From Alteribacillus bidgolensis (GTDB taxonomy: Bacteria; Bacillota; Bacilli; Bacillales; Marinococcaceae): DNA of 64,000 nucleotides. Every line of letters begins with the position of its first letter. The stretch's first letter is position 1. Made by a program: the position numbers and the translations under genes. The stretch covers positions 2,852,001-2,916,000 of the forward strand of contig NZ_KZ614149.1 in the NCBI RefSeq assembly GCF_002886255.1, in the 5' to 3' direction. Positions 35,141-43,583 of this stretch are shown here, in pieces. The notes under the pieces were generated by a model that searched no databases, was not told where the DNA came from, and worked only from the letters and a program-made list of their open reading frames with translations.

Positions 35141-35190
35141 AGGGCTGTCCTATAAGCCGGTCAAAACCGACTTTTAGGGTCAGTCCCTTT
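35141..35190 (+). terminator. GGGCTG hairpin behind nanE (MITE-end type)
   Basis: AGGGCTGTCCTATAAGCCGG pairs with CCGACTTTTAGGGTCAGTCC around an AAAA loop, then CTTTC. It equals the paired ends of the MITE-like elements at 10173 and 29039 with no middle, and probably works as the nanE terminator. Confidence 0.65.
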
Positions 35191-35313
35191 CAATCTAACC
35201 CAAAAACAGTGTTGGGGCATGTAAAAACGACACCCAAAAGGCCTTAAAACGCACACATGAGCCTGACTATTAAATATTTTTTATTGTTTCTTCTTTCCAT
35301 AAACGTTCCATAT

Positions 35314-35367
35314 TTACTTGATTGTTTGTACGTCAACCATAATTAAAGCTTTTTTCCTTTCATCCAT
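35314..35367 (-). pseudogene. N-terminal relic of an isochorismatase-type hydrolase
   Basis: ATG at 35367 with an AGGGGGG site, reading MDERKKALIMVDVQTIK and a stop. 'KALIxVDVQ' opens cysteine hydrolases of the isochorismatase family; the rest is lost. The surrounding 35191-35510 shows nothing else. Confidence 0.45.
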
Positions 35368-35510
35368 AGGATCCCCCCTAATAATTTTCCATTGATACCC
35401 ATATTTTAAATCCAAATTTTAGTTTTGTACAATTGTTATTGTTCTACGTTAATCGAATAACTAAGAGCTTCCTTTCACTTTCTAATAATTCCTTCCTTTA
35501 ATAAACAATT

Positions 35511-35570
35511 TGGCCCTATATACAAAGAGAGAGCGCATTTCTTACTCCTGAATTGCGCCCGTTTATGGAA
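35511..35570. repeat. Palindromic repeat, GCGC family
   Basis: GGCCCTATATACAAAGAGAG, AGCGCATTTCTTACTCCTGA, ATTGCGCCCGTTTATGG. On the minus strand a hairpin (GGGCGCAATTC ... GAAATGCGCT) followed by a TC-rich tail, 15 bases behind the small membrane gene ending at 35585. Confidence 0.75.
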
Positions 35571-35584
35571 ACCTTTTTAATTCT

Positions 35585-35770
35585 TTATTGAGCCAACATT
35601 ATCGGCAAACTAATTGCGCTAATTACAACACCCTGAATCATTGTTTTGATAAGTATGGAATTACTGGCTTCCTTGCGCTTACTAAAAAATTCATTAACAA
35701 TAAGATTAAGGAAAAATAAAATAACCATCAATATCAAAAAAAATAAAGAGTAATCGATTAAGACCTTCAT
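35585..35770 (-). CDS. Small membrane protein, unrecognised
   Basis: 61 residues beginning MKVLIDYSLFFLILMVILFF, with a second hydrophobic segment at the end (GVVISAISLPIMLA) and a basic loop (SKRKEAS) between. AGGGTGATG is placed before the ATG at 35770; the frame could begin nine bases earlier. The GCGC palindrome behind it would serve as terminator. Family unknown; the topology and site make a real gene likely. Confidence 0.55.
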   Translation of the reverse strand: MKVLIDYSLFFLILMVILFFLNLIVNEFFSKRKEASNSILIKTMIQGVVISAISLPIMLAQ

Positions 35771-35953
35771 TTTCATCACCCTATTTTACTTTGCTACCCT
35801 ATTGCTTAACATTCATTATTTCAAAACTCCTAAATAGGTACAATGGCTTTTTCCATATTTTAGAAATACAAAGAGGACGACTTATTAAATAAGTACCCCC
35901 GTTTGCTTAATAAATACTAATCTCTGTGTTTTCGCATTTGTATTGGTGTATAA

Positions 35954-36139
35954 TCATTTATCTTTTTCCAAAAGTTCTATTATCCTATCAAGCTTCTCCT
36001 CAACTTTATTAGAGCTACGGTATTTTCTATTTAAATTGATTATCAACCTTCTAACAAACAGTGTAAAAGAAACAGCAAATAAAATGATTAGCATTAAAAT
36101 GACAACTGAAAATATAAGATCACCATAAAACAAAGACAT
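35954..36139 (-). CDS. DUF4083-family small membrane protein
   Basis: 61 residues: 'GDLIFSVVILMLIILFAVSFTLFVRRLI' is one membrane helix with basic residues after it, then a charged helix ending VEEKLDRIIELLEKDK. This layout, with the closing 'kLDrIIeLLEk', is characteristic of DUF4083 proteins of bacilli. Stand-alone gene. Function unknown. Confidence 0.75.
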   Translation of the reverse strand: MSLFYGDLIFSVVILMLIILFAVSFTLFVRRLIINLNRKYRSSNKVEEKLDRIIELLEKDK

Positions 36140-36239
36140 AAAAAACCCCCAAATAACCTCGCTTTGTTATGTATTCAACTTTTCCTTATTTTAACATAAA
36201 CGCTCAAGCTCAAAACCATTAGATTAAATTAAAAGTCAT

Positions 36240-36300
36240 GGTCCTTTACACAAAAGAAAGAGCGCAGTCCCTGCTCTAGGATCGCGCCCTATAATGGAAT
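36240..36300. repeat. Palindromic repeat, GCGC family
   Basis: GGTCCTTTACACAAAAGAAA, GAGCGCAGTCCCTGCTCTAG, GATCGCGCCCTATAATGGAA. Same ends and hairpin as the copies at 35511 and 39331, located behind the nucleotidase gene on the minus strand. Confidence 0.75.
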
Positions 36301-36379
36301 AACAAAAATAGAGAAACAGATACAACTAGCTTATTTTTCTTCAAGTAACGCACACGTTTGTTAAAGAAGAACTTTTCGT

Positions 36380-36904
36380 TTATTTGAGAAAATAATTCCT
36401 TACCTTTTGCCAGTTGTTGACTCTAACATAGCCTGTTTCATTAATATTATGTGGAGATGTAAACAAGATTCCTTGACCAGAAAATCGTTTAAAATGTCTT
36501 ACATTATCGTCAATAAGATAGTCTGCATTAATAATACTCTTATCACCACAAAAGACAAAGTTCATATCATTCAAGAAGCTAAAATGTTCCTTTAACCATT
36601 CATACTTTGCTGTAAATGATGTTGGAAACTCCATTGCAGCCGTAGTAATGAAAATTTCATAGTGTTCGCTTAATTCCTTTATTACTTCTTGACTATCCTT
36701 CATTACTGCTAAATCCCTAAAGTAAGTAGGTTCGGTTAAGTAATTCATAATTTCTTCTTTCAACTGAGGGCGTAACTCTCTTAGTTTTTTTCCTTTTAAG
36801 TCTTCAACTGTAATATTTTCGTTGTAGTCTCGATTGAAAAGTGCTAAATGTTTGGGAATAAAATCAGCAATTACTTCATCCATATCTATTGCAATTCTCT
36901 TCAT
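36380..36904 (-). CDS. 5'(3')-deoxyribonucleotidase-like HAD phosphatase
   Basis: 174 residues of the NT5C type: IAIDMDEVIADF is HAD motif I (DMD), 'ITTAAMEFPTSFTAKYEWLKEHF' contains motif II and the typical 'K..WL..hF', and 'FCGDKSIINADYLIDDN' holds motif III/IV. Dephosphorylates deoxy- or ribonucleoside monophosphates. AGGGGGATT stands before the ATG at 36904; the open frame extends 20 codons further upstream without a site. Confidence 0.85.
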   Translation of the reverse strand: MKRIAIDMDEVIADFIPKHLALFNRDYNENITVEDLKGKKLRELRPQLKEEIMNYLTEPTYFRDLAVMKDSQEVIKELSEHYEIFITTAAMEFPTSFTAKYEWLKEHFSFLNDMNFVFCGDKSIINADYLIDDNVRHFKRFSGQGILFTSPHNINETGYVRVNNWQKVRNYFLK

Positions 36905-36964
36905 AACCAATCCCCCTAATATGTACAAGTTTATTTTATTATACAAGATTTTCTTATTACACAA

Positions 36965-37328
36965 ACCTGCCCCGTATGCTTAAGTATGTTTTTTCACAAT
37001 CTTCTCTATATATTTTAACAAAAATATCTAATTTTCTTATTAAGTGTTATTCCACAAAACGGCCCTTTTGTTGAAGAATACACGATTGCGTTTAAGCAAT
37101 ATAAATTTTTTGAAATTTCCATATGTTCCACTTTAATATCCACATAGAAGATACCAAAAATGGCTCAATAATAAAGGGAATTAAGTAAAATCATAGTTTC
37201 AAATGAAGCTATTAACGGAATCAAAAAGGACTTACTCACAACTCTACCTCCCATTCAATTGACCATCCAACGCACCCGTTTTCAGGTACCAATATTTGGT
37301 TAAATAGGGTACCTTAAGCGTTTCAAAA
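36965..37328. other. Intergenic region, no feature recognised
   Basis: AT-rich sequence between two minus-strand genes. I see a weak ACGCACCCGTTTTC stretch near 37270 that recalls the GCGC palindrome, but no full copy and no gene. Confidence 0.4.
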
Positions 37329-38174
37329 CTAAGGATTAGGGAACAATTTTTTAAGAACTTCTAGTATTCCGAGAGAATAATGCGAAATTGTTACATTATC
37401 ATGTAAACCCTTTGCTTCTTCCGTAGCGTTTCCTAACAAATAACCATATTGAACTGTTTTTAACATTTCTACATCATTTCCACTATCTCCAAAAGCAATC
37501 GTATTAGCTAAAGGAACTTGATAATATTTGATCATAAACTTTACTATTTCTTTTTTTCCAGTATTTAAAGGGATAAAGTCAACATCAAATGCGCCTTTAG
37601 GGTCTCCTGCTTTTGGATTGCATCGATTTATGTTTATTCCTAGACCGTTTAATTTAGCTACATGACTAATGATCTTTAAATCATATTGGCTTTTCGTCTT
37701 GGACTTTTCAAAATAATAGTAGTTCCACTTATAACCTTTTTGTCCTAACTGAGTCTGCTCTACAAGCTCTATGTTATAGACATTGTACAGTTCACTTTCA
37801 AGTTCTTTTACAGTGTCGCTTGAGAAATTAACTTTCTTTAGTCTATTTTCCCATTCCTTATTAGGTAGCAAATCTCCTTTTTCACTTACGTTATATACTT
37901 CAGTACCTAAGTTACTTGCTATAAAATGGGGACTATAAGAAATATTGGCCCGTTCCATTTTGTGAGCAATTTGATTTAAATCACTACCAGTTACCCAACC
38001 GATTTTTAAGAATTGTTTTTGAACAAGAAGATGAAGATACTCTTCCAGTTCATTTAAATTTTTCAACAATTCATCAGTACAATCATGAGGAAAATATGTT
38101 TCATCAAAATCAAAAAAGATTATATACTTTGCCTCATTAGCATTTAAAAAAGATTTATTAAGCTTAAAATTCAT
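37329..38174 (-). CDS. NtdB-like HAD phosphatase (kanosamine-6-phosphate phosphatase type)
   Basis: About 281 residues. 'YIIFFDFDETYFPHDCTDELLKNLNELEEYL', 'IGWVTGSDLNQIAHKMER', 'PHFIASNLGTEV', 'NINRCNPKAGDP', 'DVDFIPLNTGKKEIV' and 'AFGDSGNDVEMLKTVQYGYLLGNATEEAKGLH' follow B. subtilis NtdB closely. NtdB removes phosphate from kanosamine 6-phosphate in neotrehalosadiamine synthesis. The partners NtdA (aminotransferase) and NtdC (dehydrogenase) are not in the window, so its substrate may differ. The first methionines (38183, 38174) are alternatives. Divergent from an NtdR-like regulator. Confidence 0.8.
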   Translation of the reverse strand: MNFKLNKSFLNANEAKYIIFFDFDETYFPHDCTDELLKNLNELEEYLHLLVQKQFLKIGWVTGSDLNQIAHKMERANISYSPHFIASNLGTEVYNVSEKGDLLPNKEWENRLKKVNFSSDTVKELESELYNVYNIELVEQTQLGQKGYKWNYYYFEKSKTKSQYDLKIISHVAKLNGLGININRCNPKAGDPKGAFDVDFIPLNTGKKEIVKFMIKYYQVPLANTIAFGDSGNDVEMLKTVQYGYLLGNATEEAKGLHDNVTISHYSLGILEVLKKLFPNP

Positions 38175-38215
38175 ATAAACCACCCCATTAATCTAATTTT
38201 TTATAATATAATTTC

Positions 38216-38229
38216 TGGGATTGATCCCA
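38216..38229. promoter_or_regulatory. Palindromic operator between ntdB-like and LacI-type genes
   Basis: TGGGATTGATCCCA, two 6-base arms around TG, in the 74-base divergent gap. A single, well-centred palindrome of this size is what a LacI-family dimer uses. Assigned by eye. Confidence 0.55.
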
Positions 38230-38257
38230 TGTCAATATTTTTTTATGAGGTGAAAAA

Positions 38258-39244
38258 ATGGTAACAATATATGATATTGCGCGACTAAGTGGTGTTTCTA
38301 AATCAACAGTATCACGAGTGGTTTCTAATCATCCCTATGTATCAACTGAAACAAGAAACAAAGTACTAAAAGTCATGCAAGAGTATAATTATGTTCCAAA
38401 TTCTCTTGCCAAACAATTTCGTCAAAAGCAAACAAAGTGTATAGCTATTCTCATCCCTAATTTAGACCACCCTTATTTCAGTCAACTCGTTAGATACATA
38501 TCCGCTGCTTGTTATAAAAAAGGATTTAAAACAGTAATACATCAAACTTTTTCAAACAAATATACAGAAAGAGATGTATACACTCAACTTCAAAGAAATG
38601 AATTTGATGCCATTATTTTAGCTTCCTTTTCATTACCAGAGGAGGCAATTGCTAGATATACAGAAAATAATATAATCGTTGCCTGTAATGAGGATTACTC
38701 TGGTGACTATTTTGACGTTTTTTGTTTAGATGAGGAAGAGGTAACCATGAAAGCAACATCATATCTGTTAAATAAAGGACTTTCAAAATTAGCCTTCTGT
38801 TCGGACAATATTACTTCCCCTTTACAACAAGCAAGATTAAAGGGTTTTATTTTAGCTCACACTAAAAAGGGATTACATCACACCAAAGACTTTGTTTTTA
38901 ATAAGATATCAAATATAGAAGATGGAATCATATTAGGTGAAAGAATATTTAAGGATCGTTTAGAAATAGAAGGTATTATCGCTGGAAGTGACTTCGTTGC
39001 CGCTGGATTAATAAGTTCGGCTGTTAAAAATCATATCGAAATACCTAAACAACTATCAATTATAGGTTTTGACAATCATCCGATATCACTAGTTACTAAT
39101 CCACAAATTTCCACTATCTGCAATCATATTCAGGATATGTCTAATGACCTAGTAAATCACATTGTAAATAAGATTAATGGTATAAAAAAATCTCCTATCA
39201 AAAAGGTATACAACGGAGAAATTATTAATAGAAATTCTAGTTAA
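38258..39244 (+). CDS. LacI-family regulator, NtdR-like
   Basis: 328 residues. Helix-turn-helix IYDIARLSGVSKSTVSRVVS, hinge helix 'NSLAKQFRQKQT', then a periplasmic-binding-type sensor ('IPNLDHPYFSQLVRYISAACYKKGFKTVIHQTF', 'GIIAGSDFVAAGLISSA', 'IIGFDNHPISLVTNPQISTI'). NtdR of B. subtilis has the same FRK/FRQ hinge and 'DHPYF' segment. Probably controls the divergent phosphatase gene and itself. Confidence 0.85.
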   Translation: MVTIYDIARLSGVSKSTVSRVVSNHPYVSTETRNKVLKVMQEYNYVPNSLAKQFRQKQTKCIAILIPNLDHPYFSQLVRYISAACYKKGFKTVIHQTFSNKYTERDVYTQLQRNEFDAIILASFSLPEEAIARYTENNIIVACNEDYSGDYFDVFCLDEEEVTMKATSYLLNKGLSKLAFCSDNITSPLQQARLKGFILAHTKKGLHHTKDFVFNKISNIEDGIILGERIFKDRLEIEGIIAGSDFVAAGLISSAVKNHIEIPKQLSIIGFDNHPISLVTNPQISTICNHIQDMSNDLVNHIVNKINGIKKSPIKKVYNGEIINRNSS

Positions 39245-39330
39245 TGTGCTACATTACTTTATACTCGGAAGAACAACTCATACCGCTATAAAAATATAAT
39301 CAATATTTTACCTTCTCTTATTCAAGAATC

Positions 39331-39390
39331 TGGCCCTTTCACAAAGAAAGAGCGCAATCCTTTACTACAGAATTGCAGCCCGATTGCTGA
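39331..39390. repeat. Palindromic repeat, GCGC family
   Basis: GGCCCTTTCACAAAGAAAGA, GCGCAATCCTTTACTACAGA, ATTGCAGCCCGATTG. Lies behind the LacI-type gene. Opposite reading compared with its host gene, so it may end transcription from either side. Confidence 0.7.
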
Positions 39391-39574
39391 ATATGCCTTT
39401 TACACCAGCCCGAAAATTACAGCGTTCAAACAACGTCGGGCAATCTGTATCTCTTCTGCCCCAACCAACAAGTTCTCTCCATTGGGAAAGAAAGTGGGAT
39501 GAAAAGAAAGACTTTTGGTCCAGAAATCTTTTAATCAAAGTTCTTTAGAAGAATGGTTCGGTTAAACTCCTTTG

Positions 39575-39740
39575 AATTTTTGCGTTTGCCATGGAAATTA
39601 TGGCGACTATCATTTTGTCTATCCGCTGGGTTCCGGAGTATGGATGGTTCTATGGAATATATACTAGCTCGTTTCATGCTATTTTGGCGTTTAATAATGC
39701 TGGCTTTAGCGGAGAGGTCAATCCAGAGGAAAACTGCCGG
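39575..39740 (+). pseudogene. KtrB/TrkH-type potassium transporter relic
   Basis: One frame reads AFAMEIMATIILSIRWVPEY, GWFYGIYTSSFHAILAFNNA, GFSGEV. 'SxFHAIxAFNNAGF' is the selectivity-loop signature of KtrB/TrkH subunits. The sequence before and after is degenerate, so only one of the four repeats is readable. The longer open frame of 112 codons on this strand is out of frame with it. Confidence 0.75.
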
Positions 39741-39795
39741 TAACGATTCCAGATTTATATCATTACGGTCATTCGCTTGGATTTTAATTTGTAAA

Positions 39796-39834
39796 AAGGG
39801 TGTCCCAAAAAGTTCCCTTAAGGGCACCCTTTTA
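39796..39834. terminator. Bidirectional terminator
   Basis: AAAGGGTGTCCC and GGGCACCCTTTT arms around a loop, with A and T runs on both sides. Lies between the KtrB relic and the convergent DUF624 gene. Confidence 0.7.
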
Positions 39835-39881
39835 TGTGTAACTACAGCAAACGGGGAATACATCTTATTTGCGGGTGGGGT

Positions 39882-40574
39882 TCACTTTTGAAGAACTTGC
39901 TTTTCTGCTAATTTTAAATACAGTCTATAAAATGCTGAAAAGGATATGAAGGCAGCCAGTGACCCTGTGAAAAACGGAATGAAGAACAGAGGACCATTTA
40001 CACTGACGTATATAATGAGGCTGCTTCCTAGAAGAACGGTTAAAAATAAAACAGGACTTCCAATAGTAATAATGAAAGTTTTTTTCAATAACGTACGCAA
40101 TTTTAAGTGATAGTGGGCCATCATGGAAAAAAAGTTAATAGAATAAACAAATAAAACCATCCCCATAATCATAAACGTAAACATTAAAGGGACACTTACT
40201 TCACTAAGATAATAGTATTCAACGGCCCAAGTGATCCACAGTCCAGTTAAGATAAAACCTCCGAGCAAACTTCTTTTATAATTTTCTTTATAGTAGTTCC
40301 AGAATGACTTCATAAGGGAGATATAATCTTTTTTTATCACCCAATCTCTGACAGAAGCAAACATAGCGGCAGTAGCCGGGAAAAACAAAAACGGTGATAA
40401 AACGATAAGAGGAATAGTTAAAATAAATACTTCTCCTGTATGTTCTGCAAACAACATACTGATAATAACGAAAACTATAGGAAGATTAAAGATAAGCCAA
40501 AGCAAATTGATAACCGCAAATCTCGAAACCCATTCACTTACTTGATATAACCCTCCCAATAAACCTCCTCTCAT
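39882..40574 (-). CDS. DUF624 (YesV/YteU-type) membrane protein
   Basis: 230 residues with five to six membrane helices. 'VINLLWLIFNLPIVFVI' and 'FFPATAAMFASVRDWVIKKDYISLMKSFWNYYKENYKRSLLGG' are typical of DUF624, a family that accompanies carbohydrate ABC transporters in bacilli. GGGAGGG precedes the ATG. It is the last gene of the sugar operon; role in uptake is inferred from context only. Confidence 0.85.
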   Translation of the reverse strand: MRGGLLGGLYQVSEWVSRFAVINLLWLIFNLPIVFVIISMLFAEHTGEVFILTIPLIVLSPFLFFPATAAMFASVRDWVIKKDYISLMKSFWNYYKENYKRSLLGGFILTGLWITWAVEYYYLSEVSVPLMFTFMIMGMVLFVYSINFFSMMAHYHLKLRTLLKKTFIITIGSPVLFLTVLLGSSLIIYVSVNGPLFFIPFFTGSLAAFISFSAFYRLYLKLAEKQVLQK

Positions 40575-40690
40575 TCTTTTCCCTCCCTTTAAATTCTTAC
40601 CATAGTATACAAGAGAATCCCCCTTTAAGTAATTGCTATGCTTTCATACAGCTGCTTAAAGGGGGAAGCTTTATATTCCTATACAAATTC

Positions 40691-41659
40691 TTACGCCCAC
40701 CACATTTCTGCAGGAGCCTCTTCAATATTTACGCTTTTTAAATTTTTAACAGCGCGATTAAATCCTTCATCAATCGACATGATTGGATCTTCATGCTCAA
40801 TGCTTATAACATGATCATAACCGTATGTTCTAAGTGCACTAACCATGTTGGACCATTCTTGAATGCTGTGACCATACCCTACAGAACGGAAACTCCAGGC
40901 ACGTGTTTGAACGTCAGAATACGGCTGCATATCCGTCAATCCATACATGTTTACATTATCCTGATCAATGTACGTGTCTTTTGCATGGAAATGATGAATG
41001 GCATCTTCCTTTCCTAGAATTTTAATAGCTGCTACTGGGTCAATTCCCTGCCACCATAAGTGACTCGGATCAAGGTTTGCTCCAATAGCATTATTCGTAG
41101 CTTCTCTAAGTTTCAGCATTGTATAAGGCGTATGAACAAGAAAACCTGCATGAAGCTCAAGTCCTATTTTTACACCATGGTCTTTCGCAAATTGTCCTTG
41201 TTCTTTCCAATAAGGAATCAGCTTTTCCTCCCATTGCCAATGTAAAATATCTTTGTATTCATTTGGCCACGGGGTCACAGGCCAGTTCGGATACTTTGCC
41301 TCCTCTTGATCTCCCGGTGTTCCAGAGAACGTATTTACAATCGGTACCTCTAACAACTCTGCAAGCTTTACTGTTTTAACAAACGTATCGTGTGAATCTT
41401 CAGCAAAGCTTTTATTGGGGGAAAGTGGATTTCCATGACAACTAAATGCACTAATCTTCAAACCACGGGAATGAACTTTTTCAATATACTCTTTTCGCTT
41501 TTCCGTACTCTCCAGCAATTCATCAATAGGACAATGAGTATCCCCTGGATAACCTCCGGTCCCTATTTCAACCGATTGCAAACCGGAAGCTTTTACATGA
41601 TCAAGCATGTCTTCAAATTTCTTACTAGAGAATAACACAGTAAAAACCCCTAATTTCAC
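40691..41659 (-). CDS. Sugar phosphate isomerase/epimerase (AP endonuclease 2-type TIM barrel)
   Basis: 322 residues, GTG start with GGAGGCG upstream. 'GLQSVEIGTGGYPGDTHCPIDELL', 'KISAFSCHGNPLSP', 'GLELHAGFLVHTP', 'IGANLDPSHLWWQGIDP', 'HHFHAKDTYID' and 'VISIEHEDP' carry the Glu, Asp and His metal ligands of xylose-isomerase-like barrels. Works with the Gfo/Idh dehydrogenase next door, probably on keto-sugar intermediates. Confidence 0.88.
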   Translation of the reverse strand: MKLGVFTVLFSSKKFEDMLDHVKASGLQSVEIGTGGYPGDTHCPIDELLESTEKRKEYIEKVHSRGLKISAFSCHGNPLSPNKSFAEDSHDTFVKTVKLAELLEVPIVNTFSGTPGDQEEAKYPNWPVTPWPNEYKDILHWQWEEKLIPYWKEQGQFAKDHGVKIGLELHAGFLVHTPYTMLKLREATNNAIGANLDPSHLWWQGIDPVAAIKILGKEDAIHHFHAKDTYIDQDNVNMYGLTDMQPYSDVQTRAWSFRSVGYGHSIQEWSNMVSALRTYGYDHVISIEHEDPIMSIDEGFNRAVKNLKSVNIEEAPAEMWWA

Positions 41660-41716
41660 TTTATCGCCTCCACTCCCTTAAGTTAAACGTGTCTGGATAT
41701 TATGACTAGTTAAGTT

Positions 41717-42724
41717 TTAATGTGTATTCGATTCCATTGCTGCTAAAATAACTTCAAGAGATTTCTTCCCTTCTTCTCCACTAATTAAAGGTTCCTTATC
41801 ATGAATAATACACTCAACAAAATGATTAATCACTTGGGTATTAGTTTGTCCGCCTTTATCATTCGATTGAATTTGTCCTAATTCATATTTAACAACATCA
41901 CCGTTTGTATACTGAGCAATTAATGAATAGTTAGGATCATCTTCTAGACGTAACGTGGCATGTTCGCCAAAAATAACCGTGGAGTTATCTTCGATCGTTT
42001 TATATGCCCAGCTTGCAGCTAGTGTACCAACCACACCGCTTTCTGTCTTTAATATACAAACAGCATTATCATCAACATCTATATTTTGCTTAGTATTAGT
42101 TTCAACAAATCCTGCCACTTCCACAAACTCTTCATTTAATAAGTAACGGAGGAGATCTGCTTTATGAACACCAAGGTCCCCCATAGCACCCATCACCGCT
42201 TGTCCCTTATTAAAGAACCAACTTTTTTTACCATCAGCACTCCATCTGTCTGGTCCCCCATGTCCAAATGTTGTTCGAAAGCTATAAATCTTTCCGACAT
42301 CACCTTTTTCGATTAATTCTTTTGCTTTTACATGGGAGGCAACAAAGCGTTGATTATGCGCTATCATTAACTTTTTCTGATTAGATTCAGCTGCTTTAAT
42401 CATGTTGTCTGCTTCTTCCCTGGAAGTTGCCATTGGTTTTTCACATAATACATGGCATCCGGCATTTAAAGCAGCGATGCTGACTGGAGCATGTAAGTAG
42501 TTTGGCAGACAAACACTTACAGCGTCTATCTCTTCTGTTTCTAATAATTGTTCATAGTTTGTATAAGCATTTGCCTCGTATTTTTCAGCGGCTTCTTGAG
42601 CCCTTTCTTCATTTATATCGCAAACGGCAACGATTTCTGTTTGTTGATTATTGTCATACTCCAATAAATGACGGTTTTTAGTAATGCTTCCACATCCGAT
42701 AACGGCTACTTTTAGATTGGTCAT
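41717..42724 (-). CDS. Gfo/Idh/MocA-family NAD(P)-dependent sugar dehydrogenase
   Basis: 335 residues: VAVIGCGSITKNRHL is the Rossmann motif, 'AVSVCLPNYLHAPVSIAALNAGCHVLCEKPMATSREEA' has the catalytic EKP lysine, 'GGPDRWSADGKKSWFFNKGQAVMGAMGDLGVHKADLLRYLL' holds the catalytic Asp/His. AAGGGAG stands before the ATG at 42724; an ATG at 42733 touches it. Between isomerase and ThuA genes, comparable to ThuB. Confidence 0.9.
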   Translation of the reverse strand: MTNLKVAVIGCGSITKNRHLLEYDNNQQTEIVAVCDINEERAQEAAEKYEANAYTNYEQLLETEEIDAVSVCLPNYLHAPVSIAALNAGCHVLCEKPMATSREEADNMIKAAESNQKKLMIAHNQRFVASHVKAKELIEKGDVGKIYSFRTTFGHGGPDRWSADGKKSWFFNKGQAVMGAMGDLGVHKADLLRYLLNEEFVEVAGFVETNTKQNIDVDDNAVCILKTESGVVGTLAASWAYKTIEDNSTVIFGEHATLRLEDDPNYSLIAQYTNGDVVKYELGQIQSNDKGGQTNTQVINHFVECIIHDKEPLISGEEGKKSLEVILAAMESNTH

Positions 42725-42751
42725 ATTTCTCATCTCCCTTTTGTTTATTTA

Positions 42752-43483
42752 TTATTGTTTTACTTGCTTTTTAGTAATTTCCTCTAGAGGTTTTGCATTC
42801 CCATAGACCGGAGCCGGAGTGTTTACGTTATTCACCCATTTCACACCATTTTTGATAACTCGCTGTATTTCTTTGTTATAGTACGTAGGATAGGTTTCAT
42901 GACCCGGCCGGAAATAGAATATCTTTCCTTTTCCACGTTGATAGGTAGAGCCGCTGCGAAAGACTTCTCCTCCTTCAAACCAGCTCATAAAGATCAACTG
43001 GTCAGGGGCTGGAATATCAAAATGCTCTCCATACATCTCTTCTTTTTCCAGCTCAATATATTCACCAATCCCTTCTGTAATCGGGTGACTTGGATCGACC
43101 ACCCAAAGACGCTCTGTCTCATCGGCTTCACGCCATTTCAGGTCACAGGTAGTACCCATTAATTTTTTAAAGATTTTAGAAAAGTGAGCGGAGTGTAAAG
43201 CAATAAGCCCCATTCCTTCTAGAACTCGCTTGTGTACCTTTTCTACGATATCATCTTTGACCTCATCATGGGCTTTATGGCCCCACCAGATCAGCACATC
43301 TGTTTCATTTAAGAGTTCATCTGTTAATCCATGGTCTTCTTCATCTAATGTTGCGGTTTTTACATGGATTTGATCTTCTTCTAAAAATTCGGCAATCGCT
43401 CCATGAATACCGTTCGGATAGATTTCGGCCACCATTGGATTCGACTTTTCATGACGATTTTCGTTCCATACAACTACATTCAT
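42752..43483 (-). CDS. ThuA-domain protein (trehalose-utilisation type)
   Basis: 243 residues: VVVWNENRHEK, 'LTDELLNETDVLIWWGHKAHDEV', 'LIALHSAHFSKIFKKLMGTTCDLKWREADETERLWVVDPSHPI' and 'GKIFYFRPGHETYPTYYNKEIQRVIKNGVKW' define ThuA, a glutamine-amidotransferase-like fold without the nucleophile elbow. ThuA with ThuB converts disaccharides to 3-keto derivatives in rhizobia; here it lies in a sugar ABC operon. Confidence 0.9.
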   Translation of the reverse strand: MNVVVWNENRHEKSNPMVAEIYPNGIHGAIAEFLEEDQIHVKTATLDEEDHGLTDELLNETDVLIWWGHKAHDEVKDDIVEKVHKRVLEGMGLIALHSAHFSKIFKKLMGTTCDLKWREADETERLWVVDPSHPITEGIGEYIELEKEEMYGEHFDIPAPDQLIFMSWFEGGEVFRSGSTYQRGKGKIFYFRPGHETYPTYYNKEIQRVIKNGVKWVNNVNTPAPVYGNAKPLEEITKKQVKQ

Positions 43484-43583
43484 ACTAATAATCTCCTTTG
43501 TTTTGAATATTTTTATATTTATGGAAAAGACAAACGTTTATATAACGTGCTGTCTTCCAATTTTCATTGAGTACTAAATTGAC

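Noticed and set aside
6145..39390. GCGC palindromes as phage attachment sites
   Set aside because: No integrase or phage genes are found, and the copies sit at gene ends like terminators.
39553..39891. 112-codon plus-strand open frame
   Set aside because: Out of frame with the KtrB relic that explains the DNA, and it runs through a terminator into the DUF624 gene.
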